Below are positions 50,296-61,440 of a DNA stretch of 64,000 nt, one piece after another; the first letter of the stretch is position 1, and every line of letters begins with the position of its first letter. The stretch lies in NCBI GenBank assembly GCA_028023455.1, contig JAQFVV010006271.1:374001-438000 (forward strand), written 5' to 3'. The translations under genes were made by a program, and so were the position numbers. The DNA is from Epiperipatus broadwayi (taxonomy: Eukaryota > Onychophora > Udeonychophora > Euonychophora > Peripatidae). Below the pieces are notes generated by a model. The model was not told the origin of the DNA and searched no databases. It worked only from the letters and a program-made list of their open reading frames with translations.

Positions 50296-50972
50296 TATCA
50301 TCAACAATCATATAATAATTCATTTAATATACTGTATATTAAATAAAATAAAAGATATTCAAATTTCAGCCTTATAATTTTTCCTAAATCTAATTTATCT
50401 AGAGAAAAAAATATTTTAATTTGTTAAGTGTATTATTTTGGAATACACTCAAGGCCCTTTTTTGCTCATTCTTTTCTTCATATTTTTCTTTCAAGTCTAT
50501 ATTTTAATGAAAAATTTTCTATTTATCAAATCTTTATGTTTTACTTAAATTTTGTTAAAAGCATATATTCAAATAATGAAATGAATTTTAAAAATAAAAT
50601 ATTAACTTTTACAAATAAAAAAATAGTAATAATATTGTCAAAAATAAATTCATAGAAGCTTTGCAGCTAAAAAATGTTTTTAGTGAAATAAAATCACTAA
50701 TGCTCAATGAAATCTTTATTTTTCAGTTAATTTTAGTTACAACCATGTGTGCAAATAACAAATTTCATTTTACAAATATTAAAAACCAATTTTCCAATTA
50801 AAATAAATATATTATTAACAGATCATTTACCATAATATACATTTTAACAGGTTTATTTTCTCCTATGTATAAATATATCTGATTAATTATCTATTTCACT
50901 AACATCCGAATGTTAAACCATTAAGCATCACATGATCACTATTTCTTATGCTAGTGCATAACTGTTATTAAA

Positions 50973-51111
50973 CAGGCAAAACTCTCCATACAGTAGTGCC
51001 ACCCTGTGCCAACCAGAATAATCAATGGGGATTTTGTGCACAAGCCTTCTGGCATACATTGATTACTCTGGTTGGTACAGGGTGCCACTACTGTATGGAG
51101 AGTTTTACCTG
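50973..51111. repeat. 139-bp palindromic element, 55-bp arms
   Basis: The left arm 50973-51027 (CAGGCAAAACTCTCCATACA...) and right arm 51057-51111 are reverse complements with about five mismatches, around a 29-bp spacer. It is the shortest form of the family seen at 19.5 and 56-58 kb. The flank TTAAGCATCACATGATCACT is also shared with about 57150, so the family's full end lies further out than the arms. Confidence 0.9.
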
Positions 51112-51114
51112 CTC

Positions 51115-52440
51115 ATCCAAATGTTATTACTTGATTTATATAAGCCAGATTCTAAAGAAACATTTCTTAAATAGACCTGTGAAAACACCTCCATTTTGTT
51201 ATGTCAATGCCAATCTATTTTGTGAGATAAAAGGAGACTCTTTTTCTCCTGTTTGTTATAAAATAGATTTAAATTCCTAACATTATATATTTCATTCGCT
51301 GTAAAATCATTTGTATTACATATTAAAAAATAAATATTTAGTAATTTTACAAAAAAACTCATAAACAAATAAAATATTTATTTTTCTATAAACATTAGTC
51401 AAAAAATTTGCATAAGTGCAAAAATGCATTTTCTCATATAAAAATATGTCTATTCTCCTAATATACTAATTTCTAACTAAAATCTTAATTGTTAAATACT
51501 TTTAACCAATGACCTATATGAATACTGACCAAATTTTAAATCAATGAAAGCTTGCCAGGATTCTACAGTTTAACAGTAATCATTCTAATATATTTTGATT
51601 TATGTACAAATTTTTAAATAAATGTCTTTTCTCCCAAGCTATGTTTCTTAATTTTTTACATATATAAATCCATACCTATATAAAATAACATCAAGTATAA
51701 AGCTCACAAAAACTTCACAAAACATTCCAAAAATATTATTCAAAACTGAATAATTTCAGTTTAATAATATATAAAAGTACTAGTAGTGTGATAATATCAC
51801 TTATTAGCAACAATTCAACTTGATTTCTTTATTATATAATAGTTCAACTTAACAATACAGAAAAAAAAATTTTTTTTCCTGGCATTCATTATTAGATGAA
51901 TAAATTTTATTAGTTATTAAGTTTAATATAAATTATTCACTAAACACTATTAGTCTTTTTCCTGGGGTATGCATAATGGTGACATTGCAGCAACAAGCTG
52001 AAATGCCTGACATCTTGCTATGCCCTGTTATCACTACATGAATTTATTTAAACCTTAACTTAGTTATAATCAAAAATGGACACTCTTGCATTGCAAAAAA
52101 AATTCATTTGTGTAGATGCAAAGAGAAGTACAAAAGGAAAAGCAGAAATTTCAGTGGCTGCTATTATTAGAACTATGATGCAAAAGAAGTAAAGTGTATA
52201 TTATTTGCTTTTGTTTTTTTAACTTTGAATGTTACACAAAGCTTAATAAATAAATAATGTGTTTAAATTGTTTTTACAGATAATTTGGAATTAAAAGTCC
52301 ACAATATTGAAACATAGTGCATTAAAGGTCTGCCCATCCCTCGCATATGTATGTAAATGGATTATTCTCTGGTATATGAGGGGTCAGAATGACTAATGTC
52401 AACATGGGTAGGATGACAACCTTGGCACTAATGTGGCTTT
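51115..52440. other. AT-rich DNA without a recognisable gene
   Basis: Only short frames are present. A segment at about 51960-52030 is slightly richer in G+C. No family recognised. Confidence 0.5.
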
Positions 52441-52444
52441 GAAC

Positions 52445-52743
52445 ATTCCATCATCAGATTTTCAATGAAATGGATCGCTCAAAAGTTGTGGATTGAAGTA
52501 GTTTGAAACCTGTCCATTAAAGTATGAAGATTGGCTATCTTAATACAAAGCTGTGCACTGATTATATATATATATGTGTGTGGAGATAGAAATCTGGACC
52601 AACTGATGATTGCTGGTTTAGCATGAAATATGTATATTGGTGATTATTTATCTTTTCAACATGTGTGTGATCAGGTGGGTCAGCAATATGAGAGGGCATG
52701 GAGAGTTTAGGGTTGTGTAAAAGTCTGAGTTTGAATTCCTTAT
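52445..52743 (+). mobile_element. hammerhead-ribozyme retroposon (copy B)
   Basis: It starts ATTCCATCATCAGATTTTCA, like copy A, and shares CTGTCCATTAAAGT and TTGGCTATCTTAA with it. It carries the ribozyme core at 52598-52641, then ACATGTGTGTGATCAGGTGG and the tRNA-like end with AAGTCTGAGTTTGAATTCC. At about 299 bp it is the same length class as copy A. A clear target duplication was not found. Confidence 0.78.
52598..52641 (+). ncRNA. hammerhead ribozyme core, copy B
   Basis: Stem I is ACCAA (52598-52602) with TTGGT (52637-52641). CUGAUGA is at 52603-52609. Stem II is TTGCT (52610-52614) with AGCAT (52620-52624), loop GGTTT; its first pair is now T opposite T. GAAA is at 52625-52628. The very short stem III is AU around ATGT, giving a predicted AUA cleavage site after 52636. 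Stem I is intact here, while the first pair of stem II is intact only in copy A. Together the two copies define the fold. Confidence 0.75.
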
Positions 52744-53409
52744 ATATATCGTTACTTTATATGTATATTCTAATGATAAAAATGTAATATTTTCCTTTTT
52801 TTTTTATTCACTTTTTTTTAAAAAAAAAAAAAACATTATTTCTACAATTACTTTCTACTATTTATAAAGACATACACATACATATAAATCTATGACAAAA
52901 TATATTTAAAATATGCATTTGAAAATATATATGTGAGATAGGACCCCAAAATAACTAAAATCATTCTCTGGTAAATGCATCTCTTGTAGTATATGCTTAT
53001 GGAGGGATCTTTCTGAATCAATCCTCCACATGAAGTCACTGTGTAAAAACATGGTGCTACATGGCACATTTTTTCTTTTAATGGTTGAAAAGCTTCAACT
53101 ATGTAAAATTCTATTTTCTCTTACAGGAAATGGCAAGAAAAATAGTTATAATGCTTGAAAGTTTACAATCAAGCTATTTTGAAAAAAATATAAGTTTACA
53201 AGTGGTGTAAAGGAAGTGTCAAATTCATCAAGTTCCATTAAAATGAGATATGTCAAGATAATGGTGTTTTTTTTGGGGGGGAGGGGGGTGTAAATAGCAT
53301 TAGTCACTCAGAATTTGTTTGTAATGAACAGACATTTAAAACCTGCAAACTCTGAAAAGTTTGCATGATATAGTAAAACAAAAGCATTCCATTTTTAGCT
53401 TATTGGTGA

Positions 53410-53720
53410 ATACAAGCTCTACCGTAACAATTCACCTCACATACCCTCGAGTATGAAACAATTTTTAATTAAATTCAGCAAGACCCAGCTTATCTATCAG
53501 CCACAGTCACTCAATTTGCCTCCAAGTGACTTCTTTTTATTCTCTTGAGTCTTTTTATTCTCTTGATGAAAAAATGCCTCAGAAATATTTTTTGTGGGCT
53601 TGTAAATGGTGAAGAAATGCAAGTGTTAAAAAGCATCACTTTGCAAGTGTTTTCAGATTACTTCAAAGAGTAGAAAACCTATTTAGACCAGTGTATTATA
53701 TTAAACAGACTATACTTTAA
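53410..53720 (+). pseudogene. mariner transposase C-terminal remnant
   Basis: NNSPHIPSSMKQFLIKF (53421-53475 region) corresponds to the HDNAxPHxS block. The catalytic Asp is replaced by Asn in the reading I see. LPPSDFFLF at 53515-53541 corresponds to the PDLAPSDYxLF signature (third catalytic residue). Stops follow at once, and the rest is eroded. D34D (mariner) spacing cannot be checked safely because of likely indels. Confidence 0.78.
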
Positions 53721-53753
53721 AAGGATTCAATTTGTAACCCCTAAAAATAAATA

Positions 53754-54805
53754 CCCCTGGGTCTCGTTTTACGCGATAGATAGGTTCCTCAGAAAACACG
53801 CGCAAAAATAGATGTAACTTACATTGAAAAAGGGGGGATGCGGTCTGTGATTTTTCAAAATTCGCATAAAAGCAAAGCACCAATGTAAAATTACTTTAAA
53901 ATTCACGCAAAAAAAAAAAATAAGGAAATAAAATATGACTAATAAAAAATTTCAAATTTGAAAAAAATTGATACAAGACAAACTTTTTTTAATTATAATA
54001 TTTAATTTTATTCAAAATAATATATTTTTATGCATAATTTACAGTACAGTAATTTACATTTTTTTTTATACATGTTTTAATTATTAACACTATTTGCCGA
54101 TAAACAGTTTCGTTTGCAAACTGGTAAAGATTCTTCACAAGAGGAACTATAACTAGCGCCAACTTCACTCTCATGTTGTAGTTTTAATGGTTTTCTAGTG
54201 ACAATGTAATTAGTAATTAATCTTTGAGACGATGATTTTATTAATTGTTTATGAAGCTCGCGATATCCAGACATACAACCATTTAGCTCTCGTTGGAATT
54301 TAAGAGCATGTTCGTGATTAATGTCATTAGTAAGAAAATAATTTGCCAACTGATTAGAAAGTTGAAGACCTTCTCGAATCATTTTTGAAGTGAAAGGAAC
54401 AGGTTCCACTCCTGTTTCATTATCTTTTTCTACATTTTCTTCTGTATCTAAACTTTTATTTTTGTCTTTAATTTTTTAATTTTCAATTCCATTTAAAAAT
54501 CAAATTTCGTTTCACTGCTATTACTCACCTTTTAAAAATAAACTTGCAGACACTAAATGATTAATAATTGATTAAACGTTCTTTTTTAAAAAGCAAAAAC
54601 AGAATGTTTGAACAAATTTGCATCATAATCTTGTAAAATTTAATGGGTGTATACATAAAATGTGGAAATCATGATTTTAATTTCATTATTGCATAAAATC
54701 TTACTATTATAAAGCACTGAAAATATTGAAATTACTAAGATGAAAGTCGAATTCCAATAATGTGCTATTACTTTAAATATAACGTAAGTGCGCGAAACCC
54801 AGGTG
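53754..54805 (-). mobile_element. Tigger/pogo-like DNA transposon, internally deleted
   Basis: The terminal inverted repeats are CCCCTGGGTCTCG...TTACGCG at 53754 and, in reverse complement from 54805, CACCTGGGTTTCGCGCACTTA. TA dinucleotides flank both ends (53752-53753 and 54806-54807), as expected for the Tc1/mariner-pogo superfamily. At 1052 bp it is much shorter than autonomous Tigger elements (over 2 kb) and keeps only the transposase C-terminus. It lies inside the mariner-like element and is therefore the younger insertion. Confidence 0.88.
54077..54409 (-). pseudogene. Tigger-like transposase C-terminal domain
   Basis: This 110-codon open frame reads FTSKMIREGLQLSNQLANYF at residues 6-25, then DINHEHALKFQRELNGCMSG (29-48) and YRELHKQL. 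The pattern 'FT.K.i.eglxLxxxLxxxFxxxDxNxERxxxFxxxlxxxxxxYRExxxxl' closes many Tigger/jerky-type transposases after the DDE core. The N-terminal CENP-B-type DNA-binding domains and the catalytic core are absent. No host gene use is implied, although the frame is unusually intact for this window. Confidence 0.78.
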
Positions 54806-54859
54806 TACACATTTTTATTACAAAATTTCAGTTATTTTTGGGTCCTCCTCATATAGTGA

Positions 54860-55995
54860 AGCCATGATGTATGTTACACTTTGTTCCAAGTACCATTTAT
54901 GTACATCATATACCATGTATAATGGCTAAAGTTTTGTTGATAAACTTTGATTCCAGTACTGTTTATTATATTGCAAATAGATCATATAATAGTTTTCAAC
55001 AGTATGTAACAGATGATTTTTACTTAATAGTGTGTATTTACAAATTAGGATTATAATATAAACAAAATTTTTATAAAATAATAATGTAGTTATTGATTTC
55101 AAGAAAGCACATTTACATTTATATTTACAATACTGTGTGTGTATATAAAATCATTCATGTTCATTAAAAAAATAATGAAACTTACTTTCTCGCACAATAC
55201 AAGAGAGATAATCAGAACATTTGAACAATTCATATCATTTAGCCATAGATTTATTTATTTTTCCATTTCAACCAAAAAATTACTTTAGTTCTAACTTTGA
55301 TTAACTATTCTGGAGGCACAAGCAATAATAGCACAAATCTATTTCTTTCTCTTTATAACTTCTCTGATTGAAGATTCATTCTTTTGAAACATATAGTCCA
55401 CTTCAGAATATGACTTATCTTTCCTTATTACATCAAATGCAAATAAAAAAAATATGTGCACATGCTTCCAACTATGTACTGAACTGTATTTAAATCATGA
55501 AGATAATGTGATTGAATAAATTCATGTTTTTGATTAATTATATTTAACAAAAAAAAAAAACTGCAACTGTTCTAACATAAAACATGAGTCAATAAATTGA
55601 CGTTTGAGATTTAAGAATCTAATATTTAGCAAGAAAAACAAAGGGTTACCTCTATGTTGAGATTCGAAAATTTGAATAAGTTTGTAAATTAAAATGTTTT
55701 TATTATTTGTTTGTTTACTTTTTTTTATTTATTATGTAATTTATAATAGCTAATAGTATTAGTTAAAAATTGTAATTGCGCACTTAAATATTCTTTGGAA
55801 ATTTTAATTTCTTTTTTTTTTCATATGTCAATAAGCTCTATCCACCGATAAAAATTATTATATGCTCATATGTGCAATCAAAACGCATTAAACTCATACA
55901 GCATGAGAGTTTTTCCCATAAACAATTTTCTTTATTCAAACACCAACAAAAAAAAAATGAAAATAAGAAATTTAAATGATTTAAAAATAAAAGTA
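54860..55995. other. AT-rich DNA without a recognisable gene
   Basis: It holds short AT-rich frames only. A T-run followed by CATATGTCAATAAGC (55810-55836) recalls the 3' end of SINE family 1, but the tRNA-like body is missing. Confidence 0.5.
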
Positions 55996-55999
55996 CTAA

Positions 56000-58260
56000 G
56001 CATCATACGTCCACCATTTTTTATGCTTACACAATCTATTAAAATAGTAGCAATACTTTCCAAACAGCAGTGCAACCAGTGCAAACTATAATTATCAATG
56101 GATGCTAAAAGGTCGGTGCATCAAAATCCCTATCTAGTGCTTACTCATCCAAAATCCCTGGACCAGTTTCTAGCTTTTGGTCTTCAGTGTTAAGGAGCTT
56201 TAGATCTAAAAGCATGGCTCTTAAATCTTTGGATCTAATGCAACCCTCCAGCAGCCACCTTTTAGCTTTTTAGTTAACTATAAAGCTATGAGTCCAAAAT
56301 GAAAACAATAATGTTTTCAATCCAAGCTTATTCATTTATATAATCATATCGATCTAAACACAATAACAACAATCATGATTATCTATCTATTGGTCAGGAT
56401 TAGTATTAAATCATTAAAACATCATATAACTACCATTTCTTATGCTTACACAATCTGTTAAAACAGTAACACTCTCCAAGCAGTAGTTCTATCCAATACA
56501 ACCATAATAATCAATGAATGCTAGAAGATCTGTGCATCAAAATCCCTATCTAGGCTACTCATTCAAAATCCCCAGACTAGTTTCTAGTTTTTGAGCCTTG
56601 GATTTGAGAGCATGGGTCAAGAGCATAGCTTCTAGATCTTCAGAAGCTACCTTTTACCTTTTTAGTTAACTATAAAGCTATCAGCCCAAAAATAAAAACA
56701 CAATAGTTTTCAATCCAAGCTTGTTCATTTAAATAATCATACAGATCTAAACACAATTCAGTGTCTAAAAATTTTGTTGTCTTTAATAACCATAGTCACT
56801 TATCTCTTGGCCAGGATTAGCATTAAACCACTAAAACATACATATGATTATCATTTCTTATGCTTACACAATCTGTTAAAATGGTATCTACTCCTTCCAA
56901 ACAGTAGTGCTATCTACTGCAACTATACTAATCAATGGATATTAGAAGTTCTGTGCATCAAAATCTCTATCTAAAGCCTAATCATTCAGTATTCCCAGAC
57001 TACTTTCTAATTTTTGGCCTTCATCAATGAGTAGCCTTGGGTCTGATAGCACTGCATTTAGATCTTCGGATAGAAATTTTAATGAACAAATCTTCTAACA
57101 TCTATTGATTGTGTAAGCATAAGAAGTGGTGGTCATAAACCATTAAACATCACATGATCACTATTTCTTATGCTAGCACATAACTATTATTAAAACAGGC
57201 AAAACTCTCCATACAGTAGTGCCACTCAGTGCCAACCAGAGTAATCAATGGATGCCAGAAGTCTTGTGCATAAAATCCCCATCTAGTGCCTACTCATCCA
57301 ATATTCCCAGAGTAGTTACTGGCTTATGGCCTTTGTCAGTGAGAAGTTTTGGATCTGAGAGCACTGCACCTAGATCTTAGGATCTAATGCAACCCTCCAG
57401 CAGCCAACTTTTATCTCTACTTAACTACAAAACTATGAGAATAATATTGAAGACAATATTTTCAATCTAAGTTCAATAGCTTATATAGACATATGGGTCT
57501 GAACCCAGTTCAGTACCCATACATTTTGGGGTCTTTGGCTCTTTAGCTTAGATTGAAAATATTATTATGTTTTCAAATTTATTCTCATAGTTTTGAAGTT
57601 AAGTAGAGATAAAAGGCGGCTGCTGGAGGGCTGCATTAGGAAGATCAAGCTACAGTGCTCTCAGATCCAAAGCTCCTCACTGACGAAGGCCACAAGCCAG
57701 AAACTAGTCTGGAGATATTGGATGAGTAGGCACTAGATGGGAATTTTATGCACAAGCCTTCTGGCATCCAGTGATTACTTTGGTTAGCACTGAGTAGCAC
57801 AACTGTATGGAGAGTTTTGCCTGTTTTAATTAAAGTGGTGGTCATATGATATTTTGGTGGTTTAATACCATTCCTAGCCAAAGTATGATGCTAACTATGA
57901 TTATTAAAAAAACCAAAAACACCAAAATGTATAGGTACTGAAATGGGATCAAATCTGTTCGACTATATAAGCATAAGCTTGAATTGAAAACATTGTTTTC
58001 ATTTTGGAATCATAGCATTATAGTTAGCCAAAGAAACAAATAAGGTGGCTTCTGGAGGGTTGCATTAGATCCAAAGATCTAGGTGCAGTGCTTTCAGATC
58101 CAAAGCTCCTCATTGGCAAAAGCCAAAAGCAATAAACTAATCTGAAGATATTGGATGAATAAGCACAAGATAGGGATTTTGATGTATCAATCTTCTAGCA
58201 TCCATTGATTACTATGGTTTGCATTGAGTGGCACTATTCTTTGGAATTTGTTACTGTTGG
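56000..58260. repeat. array of about 400-bp units, direct then inverted
   Basis: Direct units begin near 56000, 56430, 56850 and 57140. Each has TTTCTTATGCT(T/A)..., an ACTCTCC.A.(A/C)AGTAGT word, AATCAATGGAT, ATCCCTATCTA/ATCCCCATCTA and CTGGCTT/CTAGCTT...GGCCTTC. From about 57545 two inverted units follow. The second half of unit 4 mirrors the first inverted unit around about 57515 (CTCTACTTAACTACAAAACT facing AGTTTTGAAGTTAAGTAGAG). Unit 3 ends in its own inverted stub near 57095-57130. In the inverted units CACTGACGAAGGCCACAAGC then CAGAAACTAG (57678-57708) keeps the family's hammerhead-like pattern. No frame codes for protein. Confidence 0.85.
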
Positions 58261-58264
58261 AGTT

Positions 58265-59055
58265 AGAAATATCTATCAAATAATTTTTATAAAATACATT
58301 TCAAATAATTTATACTCTATAACAATAAATTCACTATTACAAAACAGTCTGTAAATATAATCATTCAAACATAATTTTTTTGACTTATCCAAAACTTGAG
58401 ATATGCAATACTTGTAAACTCATTAATTATGTAGATCTAAAAATTGGCTGCATATCAAAATAAAGTAATCAAACAATTTACTTTATCAAATGATTTCTTT
58501 ACAAATCATTGATTTACCAGTAACTTTTCCAGAAATTTTTGACCAAGAGGATTTAAAGATTTCCTAATATTGTTCAACATTTATATACTATAGCTATATT
58601 TATCTTGCTTATCATGCCACATAAGCTCTACAACTAAAATTCAATTAATATGAAAAAATAGTAAAAGTTTTTTGAATTTGTGTTATTAAAGTTTATTTTT
58701 GTCATGCTTCAACTTAACCCAAAGATGTCCTATTAAATTCAAATCATATTATTTTCCTCCCTATCTCTATTTCTCAACTTTATCATTAACTTTTGTAAAT
58801 CCAAGCTACTCTTCAGACAAGAATATGCATTAACTATTAACCATATGTGAGATTAAATTTATTATTCTAAAACCTCATAGTTTATAAACCTCTCTCTCCC
58901 TCCCCCTCCCTCACTTTCTCAGAGAATTATAACCATTGAGAGAAATATGGCTAAATGGTTACTTGTATAATTACATTCCAAACATTACTTACACTTCTCA
59001 AATTCTTCTCTTTGACATCATAAAGAATTTGACTAAATGATTTATTATTCAGAAA
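58265..59055. other. AT-rich DNA with a pyrimidine tract, no gene seen
   Basis: A CT-rich tract (CTCTCTCTCCCTCCCCCTCC) lies at about 58891-58910. No coding or repeat family recognised. Confidence 0.5.
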
Positions 59056-59059
59056 TTCA

Positions 59060-59165
59060 TATAATGGTCAAACGGCAGAAATGGCAGAATTGAGCCATGA
59101 ACGAAGAATGTTGAGCTCTAAAATCTATTAGTCTATCACTACACTAAATTATGTCACCATATTGT
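59060..59165 (-). mobile_element. tRNA-related SINE, family 4
   Basis: Minus strand: GTGTAGTGATAGACTAATAG, ATTTTAGAGCTCAAC, a weak B box TGGCTCAATTCTG and TTATATGAATTTCTGA. It matches the copy at 27630-27740 in order and spacing. Confidence 0.5.
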
Positions 59166-59769
59166 ATTAAATCATGCAATGCAAAGATTTTATTGAAATT
59201 CCATCAATTCCCTTAACTTTTTCAGTTTACATCTTGGAATACAATTATCTGATGATTACAAATGATACTCTGAAACAAAGAATTGCTGATGTAGTCAAAA
59301 CAGATAAAAATACTGATGATCACTTCAATGACCTTTCTCCGTAATGATTTATCAATCAAGAACAGTACTTCTGACCCTACTTAAAGTTAGCTATTACAAA
59401 CTTGAATAATCCATAGATACTAGATAGTATTGTGCTACATTATCTCCAAGCTCAAATAAAGAGTATTGCTTTGGGAAGCATATGAGCAAACATTTATGAT
59501 ATGGTTCTTAATAATAACAAATTATTTAATTTTCAAAGCTCCGGTAGTACATCTATTACTGCAATAGTAAACACAATCTATCATCTTAATAGTTCCTAGG
59601 TAACAACCTTTGTATAATAAAACAAACATTTTAAACTTTTAATCTGTATTTCAAGTAGAAATTCACATTAATGAATATCTATTTGATTGCTTTATAAATC
59701 TCTACTTTGTTATTGTAATTAATTTTTTCCTTCAAGAAATTTTCTCCATGCAACATAAAAATAATCTCA

Positions 59770-59955
59770 TGTTGCAACATTAGCAGGTTAGCCTGCCATG
59801 TCTATGATATAGATTCATATCTGAGCTTCATAATTTGGAAAATTCGATAGCATCTGGAATATTTTTTAGGTAGCTGGTTCATATTCAATCCAGATAATTA
59901 TTCAATAAGACCATAAATGGATATCTAATTATTCTAGAATAAAAAAGAGATGGGA
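59770..59955 (+). mobile_element. tRNA-related SINE, family 3
   Basis: GGTTAGCCTGCCATGTCTAT, B-box remnant AGATTCATATCTG, and a distal CATAAATGGATATCTAATTA then TTCTAGAATAAAA. The distal part agrees with the copies at 49.1 and 61.4 kb. Confidence 0.55.
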
Positions 59956-60153
59956 AAACACTCAATCCTTCACCATCTAGCATGTGATAAAGTTTGATGC
60001 ATGTTAGTCCAGTATATGACCATATAGCAAAATTTTTCCTGCTATTAGATAGCTCATAAGACTTAGCTAAAAATAACTATTATTTCTGAAATTCATGCAG
60101 ATGAAATAAAACCTCTTCTGCTGCAAAGTTTTATATACAGTATATATGTCAAA

Positions 60154-60224
60154 GCGTTGACCGGGAAGTGAACCTGGGCCAACTTCTTGGAAGGCAGCTA
60201 TGCTAACCACTAGGCTACCAACGC
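60154..60224 (-). tRNA. tRNA-Gly(UCC)-like sequence, probably a pseudogene or SINE
   Basis: Minus strand: GCGTTGG (60224-60218) pairs with TCAACGC (60160-60154) as a seven-pair acceptor stem including one G-T. The anticodon loop is CTTCCAA, anticodon UCC. The order GTAGCCTAGTGGTTAGCATA, GCTGC and CCAGGTTCACTTCCCGG is that of animal tRNA-Gly(UCC). Mismatches weaken the anticodon stem (GCTGC against GAAGT) and the T stem, and the T loop is TTCACTT rather than TTCGATT. The flanks extend the acceptor pairing (TGTCAA with TTGACA), exactly as in SINE family 1, so this looks like a tRNA-like member of that family. Confidence 0.6.
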
Positions 60225-61264
60225 TTGACAAACTTTTTTTTTTTTTGTAAGCAAGTAAAATATATTATTTTAAACGGATTACATAATATGAAGGACTTGC
60301 CACTTCCATCCTATTTAGTGTAGATTAAATAATTGTATTCTATTATTACCATAAAGACAACCATTGCGATACATATAGCTTATGGTGTCTAAAGAGAAGG
60401 TGTAGTTAGCAGAACAAATGCATTCTTTCATTTCACAATATAAAAATATTATTTTATATAAAACACAGTAATTATTGTACTTATTCAAAGTTGTTTTTTA
60501 TGAACGACTTCTATTTTTTACTTATAGTATAAACCTGAGCGCATGTAAGTAGAAACTATAATTTTATCTTCCCTATTCTTTGGTGAGCGGTTGTTAGAGA
60601 GGTCATTGCCCAACTGTGTTGTTTAAAGGTTATTTTATCTATATACTTGAAAGCATATTAATACGAATCTCATTATCAAATTAGTATAAATTTCTAATCA
60701 ACCAATAGAAATTTTTTAACTAACTTATAAATAAAGTACTGTACTATGTTTTTATACATTTGAAATAAAGAATGGAGTATTCCAGTTAATATTACAGTAT
60801 TAATAACAGCCGGTATTCAAGTTAGATAAACACGTTAATTAGTCTCCTCAACAAATTCCTATTTAATAATGTTTAGTGTTATGTCAGCAATAACTCACTC
60901 TTGATAAGGCAATGTTTTGACATCACCCTCCTCCTAGATTCTGTTTCCCTTCTCGGAATCAACCATTCTTAAAAACTACTGGCTCTTCACCAGTATAAAC
61001 TTATGCTTTTAAAAACAGTACAGATGGTTTTAATAGATGTTTTCTTCCTACTCCCACCTAAATAAACCAGCTGCAAATAATGGAAAACTCCAATAAAGAT
61101 CAAAGAGTTAAAAGAATAATAATAATAGTGTGTGTTTATAATGAAAAACAAAAGTAAATAAACTTTTTTAATACATGAATTTAAAAGAAAGTTCTACGAT
61201 CATGTGTTTAATTTTTAGCACTATATCCCTTTACTAAGAGCCTTATAATTTACTAAGGCTGTAA

Positions 61265-61440
61265 CCTTAGAAATAAGCGTCTGACTTATAGTTTACTGTA
61301 TACATCTGCTTGTCATAAATATGACCTGGATTCGAATCTGGAGCGATTAAAAAAACTTTCAATAGGTTTAGGATTATTTCTTTTAAGTGACTAATCCATC
61401 GAATGTTGTTTGATAAATAGATATTCATCTATTCCTAACA
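61265..61440 (+). mobile_element. tRNA-related SINE, family 3
   Basis: CTGCTTGTCATAAATATGAC then B box TGGATTCGAATCTGG (61328-61342), a GATTAAAAAAACTTTC segment, and distal GATAAATAGATATTCATCTA then TTCCTAACAATTGG. The B box fits the pol III consensus well. Confidence 0.65.

Larger units (their letters stand above)
52926..54855 (+). mobile_element. mariner-like element, dead and interrupted
   Basis: The ends are inverted repeats: GGACCCCAAAATAACTAAAA at 52941 and, in reverse complement from 54843, GGACCCAAAAATAACTGAAA. Each is preceded by a TATATG...GAG block. Between them on the plus strand is the C-terminal part of a mariner transposase. A 1052-bp Tigger-like element sits in the 3' end (53754-54805). 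Subtracting it leaves about 0.87 kb, against about 1.3 kb for intact mariners, so the 5' half is partly deleted. Confidence 0.8.

Noticed and set aside
50996-51280. 94-codon plus frame as a gene
   Set aside because: Its first third is the 139-bp palindromic element and the rest shows no motif.
53270-53292. G-quadruplex regulatory element in a G-rich run
   Set aside because: It is a homopolymer-like run inside a dead transposon, with no gene nearby to regulate.
56774-57881. Open frames at 56774-56974 (+) and 57645-57881 (-) as genes
   Set aside because: Both fall inside the foldback array. Other units of the same array do not keep the frames.
60590-60650. A further family 1 SINE copy
   Set aside because: An A-box-like word (TTAGAGAGGTCATTGCC) is present, but no B box, tail or duplication supports it.
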